Shown here piece after piece: positions 1-11,888 of a stretch of 64,000 bases of DNA. The position numbers and the translations under genes were made by a program. This DNA comes from Isoperla grammatica (lineage: Eukaryota; Arthropoda; Insecta; Plecoptera; Perlodidae). The stretch is taken from positions 8,224,765-8,288,764 of the forward strand of contig OX246745.1 of the NCBI GenBank assembly GCA_945910005.1, written 5' to 3'. Under the pieces are notes generated by a model that saw only the letters and a program-made list of their open reading frames with translations, was not told the origin of the DNA and ran no database searches. Positions within the stretch are counted from its first letter, which is position 1. Every line of letters begins with the position of its first letter.

Positions 1-2260
1 GATGGCATTTTGTTTATACAACTTAACAATGATTAATGACACACAAATTTGCTTTCGTTATCATTTTCAATTTATCAAATAATAATAACAGTGTTGTATA
101 TTATTTTTTAAACATACATTTGAAATTCCTTTTCGTGTTCACTCTCCGCCCCCCCTGCCCCCCTGCCCCCCCACCCCCACCCTCACCCACAGGTCGTGTC
201 AGTCATAAGAGAGTCGGTGTTGACGGGAAATTAGCCACGTGTCAAGCTGTCATTTCCAGAATCAGATTTCCGTACCAAAGTAGATTATAATTGACATTTA
301 ACTCTTATATGAACGTCAACATACACGCATATGTTTGTTGATAATTCTAATCAATTCCTGTAACGATATGTCAGTTACAAGGTTCGCTGAAAGCGTGAGT
401 ATAGCTCTCCACTCTCGACCCCCACCCCAGACTTATAACCCTCCACCGCTGTTTCGGTAATTTATAATTTTGGATTTTGCGGTTTTGCTAAACGAAAAAA
501 TAACTTGTTCTGAGTATTAAGTTATTTATACTGTAGTCACCACGAACTTGATACAAATTTCCTAAAATATGTGCCTCTTTCAAGGGTCAAACTGGACACG
601 ACCTCATAATGAAGTAAACACAAAGCGGTCTTCACTGAAAGATATTATTTCGAGTTGGGTTCAGGTTTGATAAAAAGTATAAAATATGTTAAAAATATGA
701 GTTAAAAGTTTACAAAATAAATATACAGGTTGGGTTTGGGCTTAATAATTCGTTAGCGGTGTTCAGAGTGTTGTTAAATTTGAATGTAACCACCCATGTT
801 CGTTAGAGTTATAAAAGAAAAACTGTGCTGTTTGAACAATTAAATGGAGGTATCATTCCCTCTACCCCGTGCAACGAAAAACATAAATTTTGACCTGACG
901 TACGTCGACCCCGTATGTGGACAAATTAGGGTCAGGTATTGAAAACATTAATTCCTTGTTATACATGTATATGTTCCTCACGCTGTAGACTAAATGTTGA
1001 AATAAAAATAGCAGCAAGGATAATAATAATAAATATTATTACTCAAACACACAAAGTTGTCTAAACGTTTTGTTACAATTTCCATAAGTATAAAGTACGC
1101 ATTCCGGTGTTAACCGTGTATGCTAAGTTTAGTAGTTTTCTTATCTGTTTCTCTTATTTTCTTTCTCATCTATATGTGTAAAGTTGCATGTTTGTAAAAA
1201 CATATTTTTAGAGTTAGCTACTAATCTAGCACTTTCATTTATATCTCTCGACATTTCTAAGGCATCTGAAGCGTTCAAGAGATTTAAGTGAGTATATTTC
1301 CTTGGTGATTGTTCACGTTCAGCAGTTGTCCATGAATCGCATTTCTTGTATCCCAAGGAGAAAACTTAGAGGTATGAAAAAATATGAAAATCTAGGCCAA
1401 GAATAGACCCAATTTCGAAGGCCTTATATTGACTACAATAACTAATGGAAGGCAAAAATATATTGGCACGCAAGCAATTTAGAGAAGGAAAATATCGACA
1501 TCAGCACGCAACCGTATTGAAGCCAAGAGGAGAACAAACAAAAACATCTAGGCCGTAGAAAATTGATCTCGAAATTCGAACTGAAGTCTCTAAATTTAGA
1601 TAAAACAAATAAATCAAATTCAATATTGAACTCATTGATTTATACTATAGTTTATTGATGTATTAAGAGTCTGCGGTAGCAAAACGTGAATATTTAAGGT
1701 CTTCTAATCATGTCTTTTAAAACTACTTTCAAAATAGAAATTGTTGGTAGATAGCGCAGCTAACGAAAGATAACGAAACAAAATGTAGGCAAAACTAATT
1801 CGTTTGGATCAATTCCGATAATTAATTTATTATTATACTATTGAATTTTATCCAAAACTAATTAATTTTGCTAATTTTTTTCTTTATCTGTATACGTTGA
1901 TAATATCTACCTGCACTTTCTTTCCCCAATTTCGAATTTTAAAGTTGTTTTAAAGATACAAACAGAAAACCATATACATTATCACGCTTTGCTGCCGCGG
2001 ACTCTTAAAATAAGAAACTTCTTCTGATAGGTGAATTGCCATGATGAAAACAAGTTATTAGCAACAAACTCCCTCATTAGCTGCTATCAATAATTCCTAT
2101 CCGTTCATCTTTACCTTGCCTGATGTTCAGTGTGGTGGATATAATCTGAGGGCTTTGCGGTAGAGTGAGTGTACTCGCTGATTGTCAACCGACATGGTCT
2201 ATGATGCCATCACCATCACCCACAGCTTGGAGATGTACCTTTTCAAGAGACACTCAGTGT
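1..2260. other. AT-rich non-coding DNA
   Basis: Apart from the poly-C tract near 150-189 I see no gene, RNA gene or clear repeat here. Open frames at 36-290 (+) and 1141-1356 (-) are short, lack recognisable domains and have no convincing splice context. Sequence is AT-rich with scattered A and T runs, as expected for intergenic or intronic DNA. Confidence 0.7.
149..189. repeat. poly-C / CCCCCT tract
   Basis: Several C runs (C7 to C8) are separated by single T or A bases. The opposite strand is a G-run array with enough runs to form a G-quadruplex. It is one of about fifteen such tracts in the window. Confidence 0.9.
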
Positions 2261-2302
2261 GGCGGGGGAGGGGCAAGGGGGGGAGGGGAGAGGGGGGGAG
2301 GG
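2261..2302. repeat. G-rich tract, quadruplex-capable
   Basis: Runs of four to seven G are separated by one to three A or C bases on the plus strand, so at least four G-runs lie within 42 bp. The pattern fits a G-quadruplex former. The open frames over it on both strands (2165-2440 +, 2199-2405 -) only reflect low complexity. Confidence 0.85.
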
Positions 2303-2648
2303 CACTTACGCATAGGCTTTCTGCAACATACTGTGGTAGATAGCAACCAGACGAGTGGGTCTGCTGGAGAGGAATTACTTTACACTGCTTTAGATGTCCT
2401 TGCAATAACTTCAGTAATAACTAATAAAATAATACACTAATTCGTATGTTTATTTACGTTTTGTAGGTTGAAGATAAGCTTTGAAGCTGTACTGTATTGG
2501 TTTACAATTATGTCTTCAAGATTCGCCTTTTTATCATTGCTGAAGCAAAAATATTTTCAAAATCTCAGTTAAAGCTAATTCGGTTTATTGATTGATATGA
2601 TTTTATTGAGAGTACTATTTGATTGAGATTATTTTGGTTGATTGATAA

Positions 2649-2972
2649 GCGTATTGTAATCACGTGGAGTATGTAATGCGGATTTGAAAGGGGTTATGAA
2701 ACTATTACGTTATAGTTGGTGGATGATCGTATTGTAATCACATGGAGTATGTGATGCAGATTCGAGGGGGGGGGGGGGGGAGGAGAAACTGAATGCAATA
2801 CATTCCATTACTCTCTATCTAATTCAGGAGCGTATTGTGATCATTTGGAGTATGTGATGCAGTTTCGAGAGGGAGGGAAACTAAATGCAATACATTCCAT
2901 TACTCTCTATCTAATTGAGGAGCGTATTGTGAATTGTGATCATTTGGAGTATGTGATGCAGATTTGAGAGGG
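2649..2972. repeat. diverged tandem repeat, four copies of about 80-100 bp
   Basis: Four copies of a unit starting CGTATTGTRATCA..TGGAGTATG begin near 2649, 2728, 2830 and 2922. The last two also share ATGCAATACATTCCATTACTC and CTCTATCTAATT. A G15 run sits inside the second copy at 2766-2780, and the fourth copy has a small internal GTATTGTGAATTGTGA duplication. Divergence between copies shows it is old. Confidence 0.85.
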
Positions 2973-3919
2973 ATGACACACGGATCCAATATGATAAAGA
3001 CAACGTTCTTGTGGTCCATTAGGCTTCTCCACTAACAATAGACCAAGACTGTAGATGACAGTCATCTTTATTCAACACTTATTCAACACTATTCAACACT
3101 TATTATTCAACAATTATTATCATATCCGTAATAAAAGAAATTATTTCGAACGCTTCACTGACGCTGCCAATATCCTAGTGATGAAAGACAAACACTACAA
3201 AGTTTATAAATTCAACGAATTTTTTTACTAGCTTACTTTCTTTTTGATGTTTTCATGCAAATGTATAATTTGCATTTTAATCAAGAATTAAAAAGAATTT
3301 ATACTACATGCCAATCTATGTAGATTAATCAAGTTTTTTTATCCGTTAGCGAAATTAAATTATAAAGCAGCAAATTCAAAACTGTGGTGTGTCCCAGTTT
3401 CTTGTTTATTTATTTTTTAAGCGGAAACCAAGTAAATTGAATTTTGAATAATTTCTAACTCAATAATATCACTTTTGTTTTTATGACGCCACGAAAAGTG
3501 CGCTCACTACTCATTTCAGTTATAAAACTGGGTTTCTCATGTATATAAAATCCGGTGACAATGATTTTATAAATGGATTCATAAGACAACGAATGCGATT
3601 TTGTTTGTAAATCACAGCGAAAATGGTTTCATCAGTGCGATGCGCAGTTAAAATATCAAGGATGTATCATGTATCCACATTGAAAGACTGAATAACGGTG
3701 AGGGGGGAATACTTCCAACCCTCATAACGCTGCCAAAACCTTTGGAACCCTACCTACGAGACTGCCATTGACAGGCAAATGTCTCACATAATCCAAGACT
3801 TAGGCCCTCATGAATAAGTTATGATAGATGCGTGTGAGAAAAAAAGAAAGTCTACCCAAAGCTAGGAGATATATTCGAAAGCAGTTTTTAAAAGGGTACA
3901 ACAATTTAATACACAGTTA
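2973..3919. other. AT-rich non-coding DNA with a small TTCAACACTTA repeat
   Basis: The only structure I see is three to four imperfect copies of ATTCAACACTT at about 3070-3114. The rest is AT-rich without a coding signal. Confidence 0.65.
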
Positions 3920-4500
3920 CTTTCTAGTATTTTTGCACACTCAGCATAGATAGAGGTATAGTTATGCATACTCGGATGAACAAGAAATTGAAACCCGTGA
4001 CTTAATAAGAAACTGAGATTTTTGACTTGAATTACGAAGGATCTGTCACTATGCGTGCGAAATCTCGTTTTTAAAATCATTATTATGCCGCACATCACGA
4101 CATATTTTTCAACAATACTTTGGGGTATTTACAATAAATACATTCTTCAAAAGCTACAAAACCGTGGTATGAGGATAGTGCTGCGGTATAATAGGAAAAC
4201 CCCCGTTAAACTGATGTTAAACATGTTAAATTAGCATAGTACAATTAGCTTTTAGTGTTGACGTTTATTTATAAGCTGGAACGAATAAATGCGCCTTTTT
4301 ACACATCTTATTGTAATAATTTTACCAACGAGACGCACTCTCACGATACAAGAGGAAATAGTACTTTGTTGTGACACTCAAAAATAAGACAGTCACAAAG
4401 ACCTAAATTTGATTCGGTTTTTCTATTGTTTAATAGAATCGTGCAAGAAAATGTGTGATTACAACAGAAGTTGTTTTTATAGTTACTCGCTAAATAGATT
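3920..4500 (+). pseudogene. decayed non-LTR retrotransposon (LINE) reverse transcriptase C-terminus
   Basis: Conceptual translation from about 3962 gives a broken but collinear LINE ORF2 tail. It has a LNKKLRFLT segment, then SLCVRNLVFK, then PHITTYFSTILWGIY, then LQKLQNRGMRIVLRYN followed by KTPVKLMLNMLN ending in a stop at 4232. These match the order of the helices that follow the reverse-transcriptase fingers and palm in jockey/CR1-type elements (ILPHFDYCSxxWG, LQxLQNRAxRIIL, TPxxxMLxxLN). After a +1 shift the tail continues as LTFIYKLERINAPFY, then FTNETHSHDTRGNS, then a region equivalent to the usual lWNsLP block, ending near 4500. Internal TGA stops occur where Arg is usual (LT-stop-IT), which fits CGA to TGA decay. 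There are several stops and at least one frameshift, and no complete element. The family is inferred from memory of the domain pattern. Confidence 0.75.
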
Positions 4501-5475
4501 TGTTAAAATTTGATGTATGAACAACATATTATCGTGGTGGAGTGCACCTTTTTCTCACGAAGTAATAACACGAATGACACTGACGCTCGTGCACAAAAGA
4601 TAAACAATACGTTTGGGCCGTACCTGCGCGCGCACATTCACACTAGTAGTGAACAAATGCCTACCGGCCAACACGCATTGGTCACCAGAGGGCCATCAGT
4701 CACAAAGAGCAACCTTAGTAAAGCTAGTATCTCTGCTACCAGCGGCCATTTGGCATACTGCCCAACAAACCAATACCCACTATAAATTGTGACTCCAGAT
4801 CAATTGGTGCAATTCCTAGTATCGGAATGTGTTTGTTGAAATTGAACCAGCAAATTTTCAAGGGCATTATTGATTGCCGTTTGCAAAAGGTTTAGTAAAA
4901 TTAGGATGTACTATGTATATTTTCTACTTTGAAAAGTTATGTGAGTGAATGTGTGGAAGAGTATAGTAATAACTGTTCGGAAGAGATCCGACTGTGTGTT
5001 TAGGGGGAACACCGCAGTTATCTAAAGTGTCCCAAGTGACTAACTACGTATAACATTTGGATGTGTGGATAGTTAGAAAGGAATTGCCAATAGCGTTTGG
5101 TAGGAATCAACCTCAGCATTGAAGGAACCTTTCTCTGAGCTTAGTGTACCTAATTTGTGGTTACTAATAACGTTAGTGAATAAGGGCATGCCTCGTCCAA
5201 AAAAATGAAAACGTTAGTTTTCATTTAGTATAGTTTTCATCCAGTCATGTTTCATGAATATTCTAGAAATTATACTAAGTACGATACATCATACATCCAC
5301 CTTAAAATTTATTTGCTATCCGCGTGTCTTCTTTTTGGCGACTTCCATAACCATAGCGAGCGCATGCCATACTTCACGGTTATCATTTCATGCCCTAATC
5401 AGATATTATAAATAACACACACCAGGACTCATTAACCGGAAGATGATAATGTAAAAAGTTCGGACAAACACGGTT
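4501..5475. other. non-coding DNA; one weak open frame and a small hairpin
   Basis: A 91-codon frame at 4510-4785 (+) follows directly on the retrotransposon fragment. It has a mixed amino-acid composition but no domain I recognise, and it ends beside a TATAAA at about 4782. It may be part of the same dead element or chance. No other gene signal is seen. Confidence 0.5.
5203..5226. repeat. perfect 10-bp-arm hairpin
   Basis: AAATGAAAAC is followed by a GTTA loop and then GTTTTCATTT. The arms are perfectly complementary. It is AT-rich and may be chance or a small cruciform. Confidence 0.7.
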
Positions 5476-5616
5476 AAAACATTACACGCACTACTCACCC
5501 ACTGCGTTGTATTTCGGCAACATCCGTCGCCATCCTCAGAGTTGCCGCGCGTCTGAGGATGGCGACGGATGTTGCCGAAATATAACGCAGTGGGTGAGTA
5601 ATGCGTGTAATGTTTT
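5476..5616. mobile_element. foldback element with 65-bp inverted arms
   Basis: The left arm (5476-5540) and right arm (5552-5616) are near-perfect reverse complements around an 11-bp GC-rich spacer. Weaker complementarity continues about 14 bp outward. The arms carry CTGAGGATGGCGACGGATG followed by TTGCCGAAAT. The CTGAxGATGxCG...CGAAAxxT pattern resembles the non-coding 3' ends I remember from Penelope-like and other retroelements, so this may be two such ends in head-to-head orientation, or a foldback/MITE. No coding capacity. Confidence 0.8.
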
Positions 5617-6656
5617 AATTGTGTTTTTTCAAGCTTTTTATTTATACTATCATATATTATTAATTACTACAAATTAAAGAAACAAATCTAAATCAAACAT
5701 TTAATCACGAATTGAATAGAAACTGTTTCTTCAAAGTAAATACCTTGCGGATGAAATGGTGTTCCTAGAGAAGACCGCATTGTCCGTGACTAGAGACTAA
5801 ATAGGGTATTTAGACAGTTTGGGGAAGGTGTCCTGCGTCTCGGCCCCATAGGACTCACTTTGCGGCAGAGAAGAAAATTGTAGCGGTTTTACTTGAACGT
5901 CGCTTGGCAACATGGCAATGATTATCCAACCAATTCTAACTCGCTGCCCATTTCTACGCTAGCATTTAAACTCTAGGTGATACATTTTTATAATAACATT
6001 AGATGATTTAAGATTTGTTTACTATTTGAAGTAAAAATAATGTTGTGCACGCATAAGATGGGACCTCTAATACAATTTTACCAAGTTAAACCTATACATA
6101 TAACATCATCGTTTGTTACTGTGTTGTGTGTTTGTGGTTTTGCAATATAATTAATTTGTTTTCAAGTAATAATTATGTCAATTTTGTTTGTTTTCGTTTT
6201 GTTATCTGATCTGATATCTTCAAATAATTTCACTCTTTCTGTTTGGAACGATTCTCCAAAAATTATTTTATGTTCTGGTATAATATGTTATCTTCACTCT
6301 AAGCTTCGTGATCTTAAAACAGTTGCGTGTTTCTAAAGGCAAGAGGAATCTTTTTAAAGGCAAGAGGAATCTTTTTAACCAATAGGAAAAGAAAATAAGA
6401 ACACTAGAAAGCTCAGTCTTATCAGTTTATTAGAAAACTTGATTCTCCCAAAGTTTTTCTTCTTGTATTGCTTAGCCATCGTGAAATTCGATCACAATAT
6501 TTTGTATCTTGCCATTTTCATAACAACCCGTTTCTAAGCTATGATTTTCATGAAACTACGACGCAGGCAAGTAAAAATCTTGGTATTTTTAGGCCTGAGT
6601 TAAACTACAGGGAACTACATTAAAAGGTTTTAGCTGTGCGTTGCTGAGTCAGTAAT
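5617..6656. other. non-coding DNA
   Basis: No gene is seen. A 21-bp direct duplication of AAAGGCAAGAGGAATCTTTTT occurs at about 6337-6378. The rest is AT-rich. Confidence 0.65.
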
Positions 6657-6780
6657 TCAGTCAGTCAGTCAGTCAGTCAGTCAGTCAGTCAGTCAGTCAG
6701 TCAGTCAGTCAGTCAGTCAGTCAGTCAGTCAGTCAGTCAGTCAGTCAGTCAGTCAGTCAGTCAGTCAGTCAGTCAGTCAG
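6657..6780. repeat. (TCAG)n microsatellite, about 31 copies
   Basis: Uninterrupted tetranucleotide array of 124 bp. Its purity suggests recent expansion. Confidence 0.98.
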
Positions 6781-6786
6781 TATCTT

Positions 6787-6831
6787 ACTCACTCACTCAC
6801 TCACTCACTCACTCACTCACTCACTCACTCA
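6787..6831. repeat. (TCAC)n microsatellite, about 11 copies
   Basis: It begins a few bases after the TCAG array. The two tetramers differ by one base, so one array probably arose from the other by substitution and re-expansion. Degenerate TCAG/TCAA units follow to about 6853. Confidence 0.97.
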
Positions 6832-7895
6832 GACACTCAGTCAATCAGTCACTAAGGCACTTGCTTTTATATATATACAGATAGATAGATATTAACTATC
6901 CTGGATTTACTTATATCAGAGGGTGTATATCTCGGGCACACCAATTACCATATACAATTTTATTGTTTTAAAGTTAAAACCGAATAACTATGTTTTAATG
7001 GAGTCGTGCTCGCCAGACATGGTTTGGCTGAATCTATGTTTAAATGATGTATTCAAGTTATTTCCTAACAGACTGTTCCACTTCAGTGAAGCAGAGAAGA
7101 GGCACTTACCCCTGTTTGTTTCTATTTGCCTGCGCGGTTCACAGCGACAGTAGAGACTCAAATGGTAACAGATAATGTTTAAGTTTTGAAGGGGAGTAAG
7201 TGAATGTTACGAAAGTTTTCTGGAAAACTTCACAGCTAGCCGAAACGTTGTACAACATTTTTTTGCTTTGATAAAAGAACAGCCTGAATTGCGTTTAAGG
7301 TATTTGACGAACCATTTGTGGATAGGTGCCAACAACATTAATTCATGAGATAAAATACATTAGAGCATCTCTTTTATATGGATCTCGTTATAAAATTAAT
7401 TCTGTTTTACAGTAAATAAGGGGCAGCTTATAACGAAATGTTTGAAATAATTCGGCATAACGCGATCCCAGTATTTACACATGGGCAGGATAATGGGGAG
7501 AGAATATTTTACTCAATATTGCTAGTGACGAGAAACGATATTCTGAATCTGAAAGCATCTCGTAATTGATATACATCGTCTCACTGCATTATGTTTGTAT
7601 TTATATCCATTGACGTGTTATCGATAAAGGCAGCTTCAAATATCAATTTGTTGAAGCGTGGTTCACAATTGAAATAAGAGTTGGTTTAGTGAAATAGCAA
7701 TAAGGTTTAAGCGAATTGGAACATACAATAACAATGCTGTGGTTCACATCCGTCACAGTGGATTGAAATAGTCATAAGAAATGAATCAATTCCATTTCTT
7801 ATTTCAACTTCCAATGATGCACCTTATGACGAACCAATCAGAACGCAGAAGAGCCATATGAGATTGTCAACTACGGAAATCAAAACAAAAAAAGG
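6832..7895. other. non-coding DNA
   Basis: No supported gene. A 76-codon frame at 6923-7153 (+) has no recognisable domain. A CCAAT-containing ACCAATCAGAACG lies at about 7835 just before the tandem SINE-like repeat. Confidence 0.6.
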
Positions 7896-8043
7896 GACGG
7901 AGTCTCATTTCGTCGCCTCAATTACGTCTATAGTCACTCAGTGCCTATTCTAGCCCGGGCCGAGACGGGTGAGTCTCCTTTAGTCGCCTCTTACGACTGG
8001 CAGAGTCATCCTGGGCCTATTCTACCCCGGTCCCAGACAGGGA
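7896..8043. mobile_element. duplicated SINE-like 3' domain (two copies of about 73 bp)
   Basis: Two tandem units (7896-7969 and 7970-8043) share GAGTCTC, TCGCCTC, a TTACG block, a CCTATTCTA block and a final GACRGG. The second unit carries TAGTCGCCTCTTACGAC followed by CCTATTCTACCCCGG, which I recall as a very common dispersed motif in mollusc sequence. It is non-coding and GC-richer than its surroundings. The element class (SINE 3' domain or other retroelement tail) is inferred. Confidence 0.6.
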
Positions 8044-8383
8044 GCTTGTAGGCCTAATTTGGTATACTTAATTTTATTTTATCATGTAGTAAACATTTCT
8101 GGACGCTGCTTCTAGTGGAAAGTCCGGTTGTTGTCGTCTTCATAAAAAAAAGGGTTACGATAATATGGCAACGAACGGGCAACGAAGTAAAGGTATCGTG
8201 TTTACATGACATGAAAAGGACGTGAGATAGCCCGAGTGACACAAACTGACGTAGCTATGGAAGCCGGAACGAGCGTGTATACACAACACTGCATGTTTTT
8301 AAAAATGAACTTTATCTTGGCGAATACTCTACTCTGACATCATTAGAATACTTTGGCTTACATAACTAAGGCATCCATTTCAC
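8044..8383. other. non-coding DNA
   Basis: I see nothing beyond an open frame on the minus strand (8054-8242) with no domain. Confidence 0.6.
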
Positions 8384-8474
8384 TGTGTGCGTGTGCGTGT
8401 GCGTGTGCGTGTGCGTGTGCGTGTGCGTGTGCGTGTGCGTGTGCGTGTGCGTGTGCGTGTGCGTGTGCGTGTGT
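8384..8474. repeat. (GTGTGC)n microsatellite, about 15 copies
   Basis: Pure hexanucleotide array of strictly alternating purine and pyrimidine, hence Z-DNA-prone. The same unit recurs in the same orientation at 17.4 kb. The frame of repeated CV dipeptides over it is an artefact. Confidence 0.97.
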
Positions 8475-10632
8475 CAGTTCACTGCTATAGCACATCAGTT
8501 GTTGCATATCAATGCTGGTACATCAGTGCGTGCGGGAACTGTTGTTCATCCACAAAGTAGTTTAATTCTAAAATAAGTATAATAAGTGTAAAATAAGTGT
8601 GTAAGTGTAAACAACATGCAGTTAATTACGTTTTACTAAACCATTATGACGCTCAACTTTACTGTTTAAGGAGACATTCACCAGCTATTCCAATTGCATT
8701 AAGTTCACAATTTGTGTAATTGTTTGGAACTGAATACCCTGTTTGACTTGGTGCAAAATGTCATCGTAGTTACATTCATCTACATTATAATGTTCAATTA
8801 CATTTGCTTTTCGTTTTTAGACAGTCGATTCAAATTTAATTATCAAAATAAAGGGTAAAATAAACTTCAAATTGATGAAAAGATGTGTTTCTTATCAAAC
8901 TACTGAGAATATACATGTAGTATTATACTTGGCTAACGCACATTCAATCTTAGCTCAATACTCTGTTGCTAAATCCGTTCACTTCTCAAACCTGGTAATC
9001 TTGTAACTTTTCAATTTTGGGCTTGGAACATTTTTCGTCCACGTCTTCACACGAACTTGGAATATGAAAGTGCGTGTTCTTTTATTGAAAATCCATACAC
9101 CACCATTTTACATTTATACGATTCTCAACGGTAAAAGTTTTTGCAAGGATCTTTTTCCACACTTGCACATATCAATGAGCCAATTGAATTGAGTGTGTGT
9201 GGAAAAGTCAGCAATACGGACCCGATCTCGCGGTGAGTGAGTGACAGCCAGGATATCTGAGGGAATAGATAGAAGACAGCAGGGATGACCAAATACCGAT
9301 ACGAATCCATTGGAAATTATTCAGACCTATAATACTACACACACACAAGTGAAAGTCGTTAACAACAAATATTAATAATTTAAAGGATCAATCGTGGCGA
9401 TAATATTTGAGTTTTATTATTAGAGTTTTTATTTGTGATTATCCTAGTTTTTATTTTTATTTTTTATAAAAGAATTACATTTTTAATTATTTACACAGTT
9501 ATATTGCATAAATGTTGTCAGTTAGTTTTTGAAGTAAGAAACAATACGAACGACCCACTACCTGAACGTGTACAAAACTACAAAGATATAATAAGAAAAC
9601 TTGCAAATACATTGTCAATATGTTTTGTATTTAAAAAATACTAAACGAGTGTATTCTTGTTTGCAATGTTATTATTATCAGTAGGAAGCCAATAGGTAGA
9701 CCGAGGAACACTGGACAGAGAAGATTGGCATGATTCGAGAATCGATGTGCGCTCGAAGTGGAAATATTATTTTATGAACAGAATAAGAATGAACAGAGTA
9801 TTGACTGACAACTTGACTGCTTACATGGTCGAATGTTACTATACTGTATGAGTTTGCTGTGCAGTCATTATATGTAATTTGTTGTAATTTATTTCAATGT
9901 GTACCTTCAAGTTACTTAAATTAAAATACAAAAGTGCTTATTTGTAACACGATAGAATTGGCCTTGCATGTATGGGCTAGATTATAAGCATGTTACATGC
10001 TGTGCCGATGTAGCCCTGAAGGTGAATTTCCCTTCTAACATCTTAGAAGTTGTGCAACACGGGTAAAGCGTATAGATCTGTGTGCCAGTAGATGCCTGAA
10101 GTTTGCTTCTGAAACATTGAATGGTACTTGGTTCTCAGCTAGCTATGTCCAGTTTTGCTTATAGGGAAGCAATGATTCAACTTCACGAGAGGGAATCTCT
10201 AAACTCATTTTTAGTTTAGTTTTAAACTGTTTGCTGTTTGTACGTTAGGTTTACTTCAATCATAACTTAAACACCCACTAGTAATATGCATAAACATGTT
10301 TATATCTAAAATTTAATCACGATAATTAAGAAACTATTTCATCAATTTTAATTTGTATACCAATTAACTTATAACCTTGCGTTGAGCGTCATTTTGGAAA
10401 GCATTTGCATTGTACTCATATGGAACTTTAGTATTGATATAGTCTGGATTCGAAAAATATAAATGGGTATAACTATGAAACACGTTGCGTTTGCAAAAAA
10501 TTAATGAGAATGTTATGTCTTGATCGTAATACCCACTTTGTTTTAAGTTTGAAATAGTAGTATTTCTGCAGCCAGCCTCATTATAACCGTTCATTCGTAT
10601 GCACATCTTGATGAAAACATAGATAAAGATGA
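8475..10632. other. AT-rich non-coding DNA
   Basis: No gene is supported. At about 9679-9730 (+) a short stretch reads RKPIGRPRNTGQRRLA, resembling the GRPRxTW motif near the C-terminus of some LINE ORF2 proteins, but a stop follows at once. Frames at 9125-9310 (-) and 9435-9644 (+) have no domains. Confidence 0.55.
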
Positions 10633-10892
<260 letters not shown>

Positions 10893-11130
10893 TGATGACG
10901 ATAATGCAAGATTATGCGTTTAGTAACAGCTGTATAGCCCTGTAGTTTGTGGTGGGTGGTGGTAAAGTAAAAGAGGGCGACATCACATTGATTGCAGTAA
11001 CGGTCAGAGTGTTAGAGATGTGAGCACGACGGGAATTGTAATGTGAGCATCGTGCTCAGAATTACTCAAATAGCTGCAAAGAGAATCCTCTCTCTAGATT
11101 CACATTTACATAGATGCGTCGTATGCGGCA

Positions 11131-11279
11131 TGCGTTGCGTTGCGTTGCGTTGCGTTGCGTTGCGTTGCGTTGCGTTGCGTTGCGTTGCGTTGCGTTGCGT
11201 TGCGTTGCGTTGCGTTGCGTTGCGTTGCGTTGCGTTGCGTTGCGTTGCGTTGCGTTGCGTTGCGTTGCGTTGCGTTGCG
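11131..11279. repeat. (TGCGT)n microsatellite, about 30 copies
   Basis: A pure pentanucleotide array that is GC-rich against the AT-rich background and holds one CpG per unit. The flank ATGCGTCGTATGCGGCA looks like degenerate units from which it grew. Frames over it on both strands are artefacts of a five-residue period. Confidence 0.97.
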
Positions 11280-11762
11280 CTGCGCACTATATCAAACACG
11301 TTGATGTAGCCCAATTCGAAGTGACAGGTTCGAGTATTAGATTCGGACAAGAGGTGCAAAATATTAGCATAGACCCACGGCATTAGTGTTGCAGATAGTA
11401 GAATATTAAACACGTGTTATACTTGATTTACTTCCACGGTCGGAGTTGATTGAGGATACCTCGTCGTAAAAATAAGGTAACCGAATCGGGATTTTTATGG
11501 ACTATTGCAGGTGATGTAACTCCGCTATAAAAATATTGAAGAACTGAGAAACGCCTGAGTTCATTCGGTTTGAAAGTAAGTGTATGCGATGATAGTGATG
11601 CTCTATGTTGCTGGTGAACACTGTTCTGGACACTCTTATCTCACGGTTGTGCGATTAATGCTAGTTTGCGAAACTCCTGATTTCGGTCTGTTAAAATTGC
11701 TATCAAGTGTGTTTTAATTGTATAGAATGTAAATCAAGATATGTCCTTATGAATGATCCTTT
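11280..11762. other. non-coding DNA
   Basis: No gene is seen. GGTTCGAGTATTAG at about 11328 resembles a pol III B box, but there is no A box at the right distance. Confidence 0.6.
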
Positions 11763-11888
11763 GTTCCAATCAATATTTCCGTTTTTCTGATGTTCTTAAT
11801 CTTAATTACCTTTTGTATAAGGTGATGTTGCTGGACACCTTTCACACCTGATTAAGAACATCTGCAAAACGGAAATATTTATTGGAAT
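11763..11888. mobile_element. foldback with 39-bp inverted arms (MITE-like)
   Basis: The arms at 11763-11801 and 11850-11888 are reverse complements with about five mismatches. They carry CCAATMAATATTTCCG and GATGTTCTTAATC, around a 48-bp spacer. No open frame. It fits a small non-autonomous foldback, or a hairpin RNA gene if transcribed. I match it to no known family. Confidence 0.7.
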
